From: UBA10649 sp965278945 | GTDB lineage: Bacteria > Actinomycetota > Actinomycetes > S36-B12 | Direction of reading: 5' to 3' | Assembly: GCA_965278945.1 (NCBI GenBank) | Contig: OZ257128.1 | Coordinates: forward strand, 1,736,001 to 1,800,000 | DNA length: 64,000 nucleotides | Shown here: piece after piece, positions 7,506-15,511 of the stretch | Numbering within the stretch: the stretch's first letter is position 1 | Layout: every line of letters begins with the position of its first letter | Made by a program: the position numbers and the translations under genes | The notes under the pieces: generated by a model | Seen by the model: only the letters and a program-made list of their open reading frames with translations | Told to the model about the DNA's origin: nothing | The model's database searches: none

Positions 7506-8807
7506 CTAGCCCCACTGCGCAAGGCGCGAGCACGCAACGGCATTGCTCGTCGGGCCTGGAAGCAGGTTGTCGGGGTAGGGCCAAGTCGGCGTGAACATCA
7601 GCTTCACTCCGCCGTCGGGTGACACCGCACAGTTGGCGCGCTCCCCAGCGAGCATGTCCGGCCACTTCGGCGCGGCGAACGTGCGGAAGGCCGACGCCTC
7701 GAATCCGGGGATGCTGAGAACGACGACGACAACGGCGACGAGGCCCATGACAAGCTCGCGACGAGCGGGCAGCCAATGGTCCAGCGCGATGAGCCCGGCG
7801 GCCGACCAGGCAAGCGCAGCCGCGACGAAGTAGCGGTTGTTCGGCTCGCCCGCGAGTGCGGGGAGCACGCCCATCGCCAGCCCGAGGAGCAGGCACATGC
7901 CGATGCCGTTGGCAAACGAGGAGAAGCGCGGCAGGAGGAGCACGACGGCCGCCACGACAAGCGCCGCGGTCAGGACCAGCCCGAGTGAGGCGACCCAACC
8001 GGTCTGCAGGATTGACGCAAGTGAGCCATCTGCCGCTACTCCGGGGTTGCCCCGCCAGAACGTGATCACCGCGCTCGGCGCCGTGCCCGCCCACTCCCGA
8101 ACGGACTCCAGACTCCACACGATCTTCCTGGGATTGGCAGCAGTCGAGGCAGCAATGCCTTGGAGCACCAGGCCGATCAGCAGTGCCGCGCCCGCGGCGA
8201 TGGCTCCCGACTTCGGGATCCGACCCCTGACGCCGTGGATCACCACGACAACAAGGAGCACGGCAGTGACCGGGTTGCTCATCTGCGCTAGGAAGAGCAA
8301 GGCAGTGATCGCAACGGTCGGGAAGCGGCCGACCGGAGGCAGGCTGATCGCCAGTGCGGCGACGAACGGGATCACCATGTAGCTGTTGGCCGTCGAGTTG
8401 ATCCCCTCGATGCCCATCAGCGGCAGGAGCGTCGGGAGCATCGCGACGAGCGCGGACACGACCCACCCGCATCCGGCCGCGCGAAGAATGAGGACCACGA
8501 GGGCAGCAAGCACTGCTGCGAGCAGTGCGGCGACGATGTTCGAGACGAGCGGCCAGGAATCGAGCGGGAACACGCTCACCGGTATCGCCGCGAGCCTCGG
8601 CAGCCCCAGGATGTAGCCGGCGTACGGCTCAGCAGTGCAGGAGATCGGATCGTGCGCCTTGACGCACAGCGCGAACAGCCCGTCCTCGGCCCACACCAGA
8701 TCGGACAGGCCGTTGCCGTTGGCCACCAGGATGCGCGCCAAGGACGTGACACCGGCGAGGACCGCGACCAATGCGGCCACCCAGGAGGTGGTGGCCCGTG
8801 ACGTCAC
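7506..8807 (-). CDS. Polytopic membrane protein, GT-C-like topology
   Basis: An unrecognised protein of about 433 residues with roughly ten hydrophobic helices and a hydrophilic C-terminal extracytoplasmic tail of about 60 residues ending near TSNAVACSRLAQWG. The first outside loop contains LVWAEDGLF, an acidic pair placed as in GT-C glycosyltransferases, which use an Asp/Glu there. This suggests lipid-linked sugar transfer but does not prove it. I prefer the GTG at 8807 (protein begins VTSRATTSWVAAL) because TAGGTT lies 7 nt upstream, in the leaderless arrangement common here; an ATG at 8825 is possible. It stands alone between miaB and an aminotransferase. Confidence 0.7.
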   Translation of the reverse strand: MTSRATTSWVAALVAVLAGVTSLARILVANGNGLSDLVWAEDGLFALCVKAHDPISCTAEPYAGYILGLPRLAAIPVSVFPLDSWPLVSNIVAALLAAVLAALVVLILRAAGCGWVVSALVAMLPTLLPLMGIEGINSTANSYMVIPFVAALAISLPPVGRFPTVAITALLFLAQMSNPVTAVLLVVVVIHGVRGRIPKSGAIAAGAALLIGLVLQGIAASTAANPRKIVWSLESVREWAGTAPSAVITFWRGNPGVAADGSLASILQTGWVASLGLVLTAALVVAAVVLLLPRFSSFANGIGMCLLLGLAMGVLPALAGEPNNRYFVAAALAWSAAGLIALDHWLPARRELVMGLVAVVVVVLSIPGFEASAFRTFAAPKWPDMLAGERANCAVSPDGGVKLMFTPTWPYPDNLLPGPTSNAVACSRLAQWG

Positions 8808-8814
8808 GTGTCCG

Positions 8815-8820
8815 AACCTA
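8815..8820 (-). promoter_or_regulatory. Predicted -10 box of the polytopic membrane protein gene
   Basis: TAGGTT on the minus strand ends 7 nt before the GTG at 8807. Confidence 0.45.
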
Positions 8821-8847
8821 TACATCGTTCGTGCGCGCAGCGCGGAT

Positions 8848-9654
8848 TTACAGGTCGTTCCACGGCGTGGACTCGTAGAGCCCGGTGAGCAGCTCGACGA
8901 CCGGCCCTGGGTCGCCGAGATCGCGGGCGCCTATCCGACCAACCGGAGCGACGCCCACGGAGTTGCTGAGAAATGCAGCGGAGAGCTCGGACACGTCGCG
9001 GACGTTGATCGGCTCGGTGACCGACTCGACGCCCTCGCGCTGCAGCGCGGCCTCGAGAAGGCTCTTCGTCACTCCCTGGAGGGCAGGCTGCGCCGGCCAC
9101 ACGACCCTGCTGCCGTCCAGGAAGCCGATATTTGCCCCGGTCGTCTCGGAGATCCATCCGTCCGCGGTGGTGTGGAGAGCGTCGTCGAATCCGTTCCGCT
9201 GCGCAACGACAGAGTGATAGATCTTGCTGAACGTGCCCATGTGCTTCATATGTGCGAACGGGTGCTGGTAGTAGACGGGCAGAAGAGCCACGGGCTCGGT
9301 CGACACCTCGACGGGCGGCCGCTGCACGGTCATGACGTCCGGATGTCCCGGCTCGCTTTCGAAGAGCACCGTACGCAGGTAGCAGTCGGGCAGGTTGAGG
9401 ACGGCGGTCCTCATGTGCGCGCGAATCAGATCGAGGTCGATGTCCGTTGCGAACAGGTCACGGTGCGTTCTCGCGATGCGGTCCAGATGCAGGTCAAGAC
9501 CGCGCACGCTGCCACCGCGAACCTGCATCGCCGTGTAGTGCCCGTAGTTGATAAGCGCGGGATGAGTAAGCCCGTCAGGACCAGGCGGCAATCCGTTGAC
9601 AAGCACTCGGAGAAGGCCAGCGCTGCTGAGCTGGTCAACGGTGCGGGGCATCAC
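8848..9654 (-). CDS. PLP-dependent class IV aminotransferase
   Basis: A 268-residue protein of fold-type IV, the group of branched-chain aminotransferases, D-amino acid aminotransferases and aminodeoxychorismate lyase. LHLDRIARTHRDLF is the usual N-terminal domain helix. The PLP lysine is probably in HMKHMGTFSK, followed by NGFDDALHTTADGWISET, where the conserved Glu sits, and then GVTKSLLEAA. The start is GTG 9654 or the adjacent ATG 9651, preceded by an AGAAG site. Substrate specificity is not readable; the lyase group is a realistic alternative. It lies 22 nt after a small lipoprotein gene on the same strand. Confidence 0.8.
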   Translation of the reverse strand: MMPRTVDQLSSAGLLRVLVNGLPPGPDGLTHPALINYGHYTAMQVRGGSVRGLDLHLDRIARTHRDLFATDIDLDLIRAHMRTAVLNLPDCYLRTVLFESEPGHPDVMTVQRPPVEVSTEPVALLPVYYQHPFAHMKHMGTFSKIYHSVVAQRNGFDDALHTTADGWISETTGANIGFLDGSRVVWPAQPALQGVTKSLLEAALQREGVESVTEPINVRDVSELSAAFLSNSVGVAPVGRIGARDLGDPGPVVELLTGLYESTPWNDL

Positions 9655-9676
9655 GCTTCTGCGTTCGGTATGGCGC

Positions 9677-10000
9677 TTAGCTGGCAGCGGGCGACGCGAC
9701 GGCCAGGCACTTCTCGGACGCTGCCGTCATGACGGCCTGCGTCTCCTCGGACTGGGTGCCGTTCTTGACTGATTCCAGATCTGCGACGGTGAGCTGCTCG
9801 ATCGCCTGGATCACGCAGCTGATCTCCTCGGCACTGGCCCCGGATGCCTCGCCGTCGGCGCGCATCTCGTCGATGAGGGCAAGGCGTTCTGGACTCACGA
9901 GTGGGTCTGAGCTCGGGCTGTTGTCACTGCTGCTGCCGCCGCACGCGGCGAGGGAGAGCGCAAGGGCGGCGCTGGCAAGGACGGCGGCAGTGCGCTTCAT
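9677..10000 (-). CDS. Small lipoprotein with a conserved cysteine pair (paralogue 1)
   Basis: The 107-residue product has a signal peptide ending in the lipobox LAAC (Cys near residue 20), followed by a Gly/Ser-rich linker. The mature domain is about 60 residues, predicted helical. It contains SAEEISCVIQAIEQLTVADL and ends near ASEKCLAVAS, giving two cysteines that could form a disulfide. The next upstream gene encodes a clear paralogue. GGAG lies 6 nt before the ATG. I know of no characterised function; it is presumably anchored on the outer face of the membrane. Confidence 0.8.
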   Translation of the reverse strand: MKRTAAVLASAALALSLAACGGSSSDNSPSSDPLVSPERLALIDEMRADGEASGASAEEISCVIQAIEQLTVADLESVKNGTQSEETQAVMTAASEKCLAVASPAAS

Positions 10001-10055
10001 GACGACTCCAGACAGGTCACGGGGAAGTGATGACGTTACACGGGTGCTGGCCGAG

Positions 10056-10328
10056 CTACTTCGCGACGAGGCACTCGGCCGCCACCATCGTGTAGGCCTG
10101 CTCGGTTGCCGGGTCGGCCGTGTCGGCCGCGATCGCGTTCAGCTGCTCGACGCTGAGGTCGCTCAGCCCGTCGACGATGCAGTCGGCCTGCTCCTCGGTG
10201 AGTCCGCTCGAGATCGCGGCCGCCCGCACGCCGTCGAGCATCGACGACTTCGGGTCCGGGGTGCTCGAGCTCCCGCACGCGGTCAGCGCGAGCGCGGCGA
10301 CCGCGAGGATGACGATGGTGCGCTTCAT
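10056..10328 (-). CDS. Small lipoprotein with a conserved cysteine pair (paralogue 2)
   Basis: A 90-residue lipoprotein with lipobox LTAC (Cys near residue 18). Its mature domain has TEEQADCIVDGLSDLSVEQL and MVAAECLVAK, matching the paralogue downstream: both have one Cys in the first helix and one at the end. The start codon overlaps the stop of the DHA2 transporter by ATGA, so it is the third cistron of the MmpL/DHA2 operon. Translational coupling to the transporter suggests a role in export or its surface maturation, which is inference only. Confidence 0.8.
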   Translation of the reverse strand: MKRTIVILAVAALALTACGSSSTPDPKSSMLDGVRAAAISSGLTEEQADCIVDGLSDLSVEQLNAIAADTADPATEQAYTMVAAECLVAK

Positions 10329-11926
10329 GTGACTCCTGCTGTCGTGGCGGCGTTCTGCACGGAGGCGTAGTACGCCTCCTCCTTGTCCCGGCGCGGATAG
10401 ACGAAGAACACCAGGGCCATGCCCAGAAGCGTAAGCAGCAAGGCAATGCCGATCGCCAGTGACTTGCCGTCGATGAACGCCTCGGATGCGGCGGAGATGA
10501 TCTGCGCCTGCGCGGATGGCGGATACGACTGGGCGACCTGCGCCGCGCCCTCGAACGATGCGGTCATCTGCTGGGCCGCGGAGTCGCTGATCTGCGACGC
10601 CTGGTCCGCAGGCAGGCCGGCGAGATCGGCGGCGATCTTGCTCGCGTACGCCGCGGCGAGCAGTCCTCCCATGATCGCCTGCAGGATCGCGCCGCCGAGG
10701 TCACGCGTGAGGTCGAGGAAGGCCGAGCCCATGCCGGCCCGCACCGGTGGCACCGACGACATGAGCGATCGCGAGGCCGGCGTGGCGGCGAGCCCCACCC
10801 CGATGCCGACCAAGGCGTACGCGCCGAGCACCCAGCCCATGGACGCGCTGTCGGTCCACGTGACGAGCATGACCGTGAACGCCGCAGCCACCGCGCCAAG
10901 GCCGAGCATGAAGGAGAACTGCGAGCCGAACGTCGGGATGAGCCTTCCCGCGACCTGCCCGAAGATCGCCGTGCCGATCGCCGCGGGAAGCACGACTGCC
11001 GCGGCCGCGAGCGCGGTGTAGCCGAGCACGTTCTGCGTGAACTGCTGGCCGATGAACATCGCGCCGATGAGCGAGCCGAAGGTGATGCCACCTGCGACGA
11101 ACGCGACCCAGAACGTTCGAGCCTTCGCGAGCGGCAGCGAGACGAGCGGACGCGGCGCCTTGGTCTGCCGCCACAGGAATGCGAGGATCGCGACCACGCC
11201 GACGGACAAGATCACGATCCACTGCGTGTCGATGCCCCCGTCCGCCTTCTCGATCGTCAGCACCAGTCCCGCGACGCCGATGATCGAGAGCACGCCGCCG
11301 AGGTGGTCGACCCGGAACTTCTCCTCGAACGCCTTCCACGGCAGGACCCACAGGCCCACGGCCAGGGCGACGATGTCGAGCGGCAGGGCGATGAGGAAGA
11401 CCGAGCCCCACCAGAAGTACTGCAGCAGCCAGCCACCGATGACCGGACCGAGGGCAGCGACGCCGCCGCCGATGCCCGACCACAGCGCGATCGCGCGAAC
11501 CCGGGCGTTGCCGCGGAACAGCGCGGCGATCAGCGAGAGGGTCGTGGGGAACAGCAGGGCGGCGGCGAATCCGCATAGGAAGCGCGCGACGGTCAGCATC
11601 TCCGGCGACGTCGACCAGGCCGCCAGCATCGAGGTCGGGATGGTCAGCAGGCAGCCGAGGACGAACAGCAGCTTGCGGCCGTACCTGTCGCCGATCGAGC
11701 CCAGGTAGAGCACTGTCGACGCCAGGCCGAGGGCGAAGGCATCGCCGATGGTCGCCAGCTGATCCTGCGTCGCGCCGAGGTCGGTGCCGATAGTCGGCAG
11801 CGCGACATTGGCGACGCTGAGGTTGATGTTGGCGACGATGGCGCCGGTGACCAGCGCCAGCAGCACGAGCTGGCTGCGCGGCGGGCGCTGGTCCTGCGTG
11901 GAGGCGGCCACGCTCCGTGACGTCAT
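10325..11926 (-). CDS. DHA2-family MFS drug exporter (14 helices)
   Basis: A 533-residue protein of the EmrB/QacA type. The N-terminal part has SVANVALPTIGTDLGAT, the DHA2-style helix 1 motif. The loop 2-3 motif A is GSIGDRYGRK, and a helix 5 motif C-like segment is GIGGGVAALGPVIGGWLL. The length fits fourteen helices with proton-driven export. It overlaps the MmpL gene upstream by ATGA and the lipoprotein downstream by ATGA, so the three are translationally coupled. A divergent TetR gene beyond the MmpL gene is the likely regulator. The substrate is unknown. Confidence 0.92.
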   Translation of the reverse strand: MTSRSVAASTQDQRPPRSQLVLLALVTGAIVANINLSVANVALPTIGTDLGATQDQLATIGDAFALGLASTVLYLGSIGDRYGRKLLFVLGCLLTIPTSMLAAWSTSPEMLTVARFLCGFAAALLFPTTLSLIAALFRGNARVRAIALWSGIGGGVAALGPVIGGWLLQYFWWGSVFLIALPLDIVALAVGLWVLPWKAFEEKFRVDHLGGVLSIIGVAGLVLTIEKADGGIDTQWIVILSVGVVAILAFLWRQTKAPRPLVSLPLAKARTFWVAFVAGGITFGSLIGAMFIGQQFTQNVLGYTALAAAAVVLPAAIGTAIFGQVAGRLIPTFGSQFSFMLGLGAVAAAFTVMLVTWTDSASMGWVLGAYALVGIGVGLAATPASRSLMSSVPPVRAGMGSAFLDLTRDLGGAILQAIMGGLLAAAYASKIAADLAGLPADQASQISDSAAQQMTASFEGAAQVAQSYPPSAQAQIISAASEAFIDGKSLAIGIALLLTLLGMALVFFVYPRRDKEEAYYASVQNAATTAGVT

Positions 11927-14253
11927 GCGGTCACGGTAGCGGGATCGTCCTCCTCTTCGTCGATGATGTCGTCGTCACTTTGGTCGATATGCACCTCGGG
12001 GAGCACGCGATCCAGCCAGCCTGGCAGCCACCAGTTCGCCTTGCCGAAGATCGTCATGAGCGATGGCACGAGGATCAGGCGCACGATGAACGCGTCGATG
12101 ATGACGGCTGACGCGAGCGCGATACCGAACAGCTTGATGATGCTGATTGTGCTCGGCACGAACGCGAGGAAGACGCTGGTCATGATGAGCGCGGCTATAA
12201 CCACTACTCGACCCGAACCACCAAGACCGCGCCGAACTGCCGCGCGATTGTCCCCTGTCTTGTGCCACTCCTCCTGCATTCGGGACACCAGGAACACCTG
12301 GTAGTCCATCGACAGTCCGAAGAGGATCGCGAACACCATGATCGGCAAGAACGGGAAGATCGGTCCCGTGCCCGGGACGCCGAGCAGGTCGTTCAGCCAG
12401 CCCCACTGGAAGACGGCAACGGTGATACCCATCGCAGCAGCGAAGCTCAGCAGGCTGGTGATTGCCGCCGTCAGCGGAATCACGAGCGAGTGGAACAGCA
12501 GCATCAGGGCGAGGAATCCAAGTCCCACCACGATCAGCAGGAACAGCGGCAGCGAGCTGGTGAGCACGTTGGTGAAGTCGCTCGTGATCGCCTGCGTCCC
12601 GCCGACGTAGATCTGCGCGCCGGTCGACGTCTCCAATGCCGGGTTCGTCTCGTTGCGGAGTCGTTCGAGGAGCTCGGACGTCGCCTGGTCCTGCGGCGAG
12701 GTGGTCGGCACGACGCCGATGACCGCAACATTGCCGTCGAGCCCGAACTGCGCGGGATTCGCCGCGACGAGCGGAAGCGTGGCAACACTCGGCTGCGTCG
12801 TCGCGACGCCTTCGGTCGCGGCCAGGCCCTTGACGATCTCGGAGTAGCCTTCGATGTCGCCATCAGCGGGGAGTTCCACGGCAACGAGGAACGGGCCGTT
12901 GATCCCGGCGCCGAAGCCCTCTGCCCTCAGGTCGAATGCGACGCGAGCGAGCGAGCCCGCGGGCTTGCCCGAATCGTCGGAGAAGCCCTGACGCAGCGAG
13001 AACATCGGAATGGCCAGAAGCACGACTACGCCAAGGGCGATGATCGCCGGGATGATCGGGCGCTTTTGCAGCATGTGGCCGTAGTGGGTCCATGCCTTGC
13101 CCTCGCCGTGGACGGTGCCCGGCTTCTTGCCCCACGGCAGGCGCCAGGCCAGTGCCTTGTTACCCAGGAGGCTGAGAAGCGCAGGCAGGAACCACAGGGC
13201 CGACAGCATGACCATCAGCACGGTGACGCCAGCAGCGACCGCCAGGCCATTGAAGAAGTTGATGCGCAGCACGAACAGGCCGAGCAGCGCGATGATGACG
13301 GTGCAGCCAGCGAACAACACGGCGCGGCCGGCGGTCTCCACTGACTCGAGCGCGGCGACCTTCGGGTCGCGGCCCGCAAGCACCGCCTGTCGATACCTGT
13401 TCATGACGAACAGCGCGTAGTCGATTCCGACGCCCAGACCGATCATCGCCGCGAGGGTCGGGGCGAAGGTGGCGACGTCGAGGAAACTGGCAGCGATGAG
13501 GACGGCAAGCTGACCGGTTGCAAGGCCGACGAGGGCCACGATGATCGGAAGGCCGGCCGCGATGATCGACCCGAACGCGATGAGCAGGATGACGATCGCG
13601 ACGAGGATGCCGATGCCCTCGCTGCTCGGCGGCTCCTGGCCGGCGAACTCAAGCACCTGGCCGTTGGCGCCAACCTGCAAAGCGTCGGAGCGGAGCGCGT
13701 TCGCCGCGTCAAGGATGACCTTGGCGTCCTCAGTCGTGACGTCCACGCCGCCGTCGGGGAAGGTGATGCTGGCGTACGCGACGTGGCCGTCGGGGCTCAC
13801 TGCTGAGAACGACTTCGCTGCCTCGGCCATCGCGGCCTGGACGTCCTCGGGCATCGCCGCGATCTCTTCCTCAGTCGGCTGCTCCTGCGCCGGCGGGCAG
13901 GCGCTCCCGAACGAGGTTCCTAGAGGGCTCGTGACGCACGAGACCGACTTCAGGGCACCGATCTTCTCGAGCGCGGGGGTGACGAGCGCCATGACGGCCG
14001 GGTCGACGGCCGAAGCGCCCTCGGCGGTCGGGGACCACACCACGGTCGCGCCGCTCTCGAGGGAATCGGTGTCCATGCCCGCATCGTCGAGCAGTTCCAT
14101 TGCCGACGTCGATTCAGTATCAGGCAGATCGAAGGAGTCGTTCAGCGAGCCACCTGCGGTGGAACCGATGCCGATGATCGCGATGATCGCGATGAACCAC
14201 GCAATCAGTGCGATGACCGGACGACGAACCGCCCACGCGGACAAACCTGGCAT
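11923..14253 (-). CDS. MmpL/RND-superfamily transporter
   Basis: A 776-residue MMPL-domain exporter with two repeats. Each has a first helix, a large extracytoplasmic loop (about residues 40-185 and 395-545) and a five-helix bundle. Helix 4 carries GLGVGIDYALFVMNRYR and the second repeat GLSMDYQVFLVSRMQEEW; these Asp-Tyr pairs are the proton-relay sites of MmpL proteins. An acidic C-terminal tail (about 25 residues) ends the protein. The ATG at 14253 begins MPGLSAWAVRRPVIAL as in relatives, with AGGAG only 2 nt before it; an in-frame GTG at 14268 is the alternative. It is the first gene of the operon with the DHA2 exporter and lipoprotein. Confidence 0.9.
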   Translation of the reverse strand: MPGLSAWAVRRPVIALIAWFIAIIAIIGIGSTAGGSLNDSFDLPDTESTSAMELLDDAGMDTDSLESGATVVWSPTAEGASAVDPAVMALVTPALEKIGALKSVSCVTSPLGTSFGSACPPAQEQPTEEEIAAMPEDVQAAMAEAAKSFSAVSPDGHVAYASITFPDGGVDVTTEDAKVILDAANALRSDALQVGANGQVLEFAGQEPPSSEGIGILVAIVILLIAFGSIIAAGLPIIVALVGLATGQLAVLIAASFLDVATFAPTLAAMIGLGVGIDYALFVMNRYRQAVLAGRDPKVAALESVETAGRAVLFAGCTVIIALLGLFVLRINFFNGLAVAAGVTVLMVMLSALWFLPALLSLLGNKALAWRLPWGKKPGTVHGEGKAWTHYGHMLQKRPIIPAIIALGVVVLLAIPMFSLRQGFSDDSGKPAGSLARVAFDLRAEGFGAGINGPFLVAVELPADGDIEGYSEIVKGLAATEGVATTQPSVATLPLVAANPAQFGLDGNVAVIGVVPTTSPQDQATSELLERLRNETNPALETSTGAQIYVGGTQAITSDFTNVLTSSLPLFLLIVVGLGFLALMLLFHSLVIPLTAAITSLLSFAAAMGITVAVFQWGWLNDLLGVPGTGPIFPFLPIMVFAILFGLSMDYQVFLVSRMQEEWHKTGDNRAAVRRGLGGSGRVVVIAALIMTSVFLAFVPSTISIIKLFGIALASAVIIDAFIVRLILVPSLMTIFGKANWWLPGWLDRVLPEVHIDQSDDDIIDEEEDDPATVTA

Positions 14254-14305
14254 GACTCCTACTTTCACGAGGACAGCGAGACATCAGGAACTGCTACGGC
14301 ACAGC

Positions 14306-14319
14306 GAACGCTATCGTTC
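14306..14319. promoter_or_regulatory. Inverted repeat, likely TetR operator O1
   Basis: GAACG-CTAT-CGTTC is a perfect 5-bp dyad in the divergent region between mmpL and tetR. It lies just downstream of a TTGACA hexamer (14331-14326, minus strand), where a bound repressor would block the mmpL promoter. Confidence 0.6.
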
Positions 14320-14325
14320 CCTATG

Positions 14326-14331
14326 TGTCAA
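14326..14331 (-). promoter_or_regulatory. Possible -35 hexamer of the mmpL operon
   Basis: TTGACA on the minus strand matches the consensus -35 exactly and lies between the two GAACG/CGTTC dyads. A convincing -10 is not obvious downstream. Confidence 0.4.
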
Positions 14332-14337
14332 ATCAGG

Positions 14338-14351
14338 GAACGTCAACGTTC
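14338..14351. promoter_or_regulatory. Inverted repeat, likely TetR operator O2
   Basis: GAACGT-CA-ACGTTC is a perfect 6-bp dyad sharing its half-site with O1. It occupies the -35 position relative to the TAACCT box of tetR, so it fits autorepression. Confidence 0.6.
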
Positions 14352-14360
14352 ACTGCATGT

Positions 14361-14366
14361 TAACCT
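14361..14366 (+). promoter_or_regulatory. Predicted -10 box of leaderless tetR
   Basis: TAACCT ends 6 nt before the ATG at 14373; no ribosome site precedes the start. Confidence 0.5.
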
Positions 14367-14372
14367 CTACAC

Positions 14373-14978
14373 ATGCCTAACTGCATTCGTCGCCGAGGAG
14401 ACGTGCTCCGCGACGCCGTGTTCGATGCGACCCGCGCCGAGATCACCGAGGTGGGACTGCGGCGCTTGTCGATGGAAGGCATCGCGAGCAGGGCGGGGAC
14501 TGGCAAGGCCGCACTCTACCGACGATGGCCGAACGTGCGTGCGCTGGTGATCGACGCCCTCGCGAACTCGATCGACGAACTCGACCAGCCGAACCTCGTG
14601 TCGACCGGCGCGCTGCGAGAGGACCTTCTGGGCATCTACGGGCGACTTGCAGTTGCCCTCAACTCCGAGTCCGGGCGCGTCATGGTCGAACTCCTCAGCG
14701 AGGCAACCCGCGACCGAGCCATCATGAGCGAGCTCAAGGCACGCTACGGGGAACGCCGGGATCGCGAGACCATCCAGGCGATCGAGCAGGCGATGCTTCG
14801 CGGGGAAGTGCCGCGTCAGAATCTTGACCCCTACGTCCTGCAGATCGCGCCAGCACTCATCTTCAACGAGTTGCTGGCTACCGGCGTAGCCACCACGGGC
14901 GAACGCGTCGAGCACATCGTGGACACCATCGTCTTGCCGTTGCTGCGACACCCGTCAGCCCTGCTCCTCGGCGCTTGA
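14373..14978 (+). CDS. TetR/AcrR-family transcriptional regulator
   Basis: A 201-residue repressor-type protein. The N-terminal helix-turn-helix is read in LRRLSMEGIASRAGTGKAALYRRW (about residues 29-52), ending in the family hallmark LYRRWPN. The remaining helical domain binds ligand and dimerises. It is divergent to the MmpL/DHA2/lipoprotein operon across 119 bp containing two GAACG/CGTTC dyads, so it probably represses that operon and itself until an exported compound is bound. Its last 24 nt overlap the convergent recX. Confidence 0.92.
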   Translation: MPNCIRRRGDVLRDAVFDATRAEITEVGLRRLSMEGIASRAGTGKAALYRRWPNVRALVIDALANSIDELDQPNLVSTGALREDLLGIYGRLAVALNSESGRVMVELLSEATRDRAIMSELKARYGERRDRETIQAIEQAMLRGEVPRQNLDPYVLQIAPALIFNELLATGVATTGERVEHIVDTIVLPLLRHPSALLLGA

Positions 14979-15503
14979 CAGCTCCTCGTCCAGCTCGGCT
15001 ACCGCCTCCTTGACGATGGACACCGCCTCTGCCTGTCGGTAGCCCCGGCGTAGGAGCATCGTGACCAGCCTTCGCGCTCGCGCCTGCGGGTCGAGCCGGC
15101 TCGTTGACATCATCTTCGAACGAACCAGAGCCAGTCCGCGCTCCCGCTCGGTGTCATCGTCGATCTCGTCGAGCGCGTCGAAGGCGTCCTGGTCGGTGAT
15201 CCCCTTGGCCCGCAGCTCGTACTTGAGCGAGGACCGTGCCGTGCCCTTGGATCGATGCCGGCTGGCCACCCATAGGCGGGCGTACTCGGCATCGTCAATC
15301 AGGCCGACCTCGGTGAACCGGTCGAGCACCTTGTCGATGATCTCCTCGGGGATCCCTCGCCGCGACAGGTCGTCGGCGAGGTCCTTGCGCGTGCGGGGTG
15401 CCGACGCCAGTCGGCGCAGCACAGTGGCCCGCGCCGACTCCTCGGGGTTCTCCTGCGCCGCTATGGCGGCGGCAGACCCGGGCTTCGGGCGCGAGTCACG
15501 CAT
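14955..15503 (-). CDS. recX: Regulatory protein RecX
   Basis: RecX binds RecA filaments and limits their activity. The 182-residue product has the three-repeat helical organisation of the family: ARATVLRRLASAPRTRKDLADDL, then GLIDDAEYARLWVASRHRSKG, then a C-terminal repeat ending RRGYRQAEAVSIVKEAV. It starts 8 nt after the recA stop codon on the same strand, the standard recA-recX operon. The 3' end overlaps the tetR gene tail to tail. Confidence 0.94.
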   Translation of the reverse strand: MRDSRPKPGSAAAIAAQENPEESARATVLRRLASAPRTRKDLADDLSRRGIPEEIIDKVLDRFTEVGLIDDAEYARLWVASRHRSKGTARSSLKYELRAKGITDQDAFDALDEIDDDTERERGLALVRSKMMSTSRLDPQARARRLVTMLLRRGYRQAEAVSIVKEAVAELDEELSSAEEQG

Positions 15504-15511
15504 GAGGGCTG

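Noticed and set aside
7477..8472. A much longer miaB reading frame starting near 8472
   Set aside because: The extension overlaps the polytopic membrane protein gene, lacks MiaB similarity, and the GTG at 7476 has a leaderless box.
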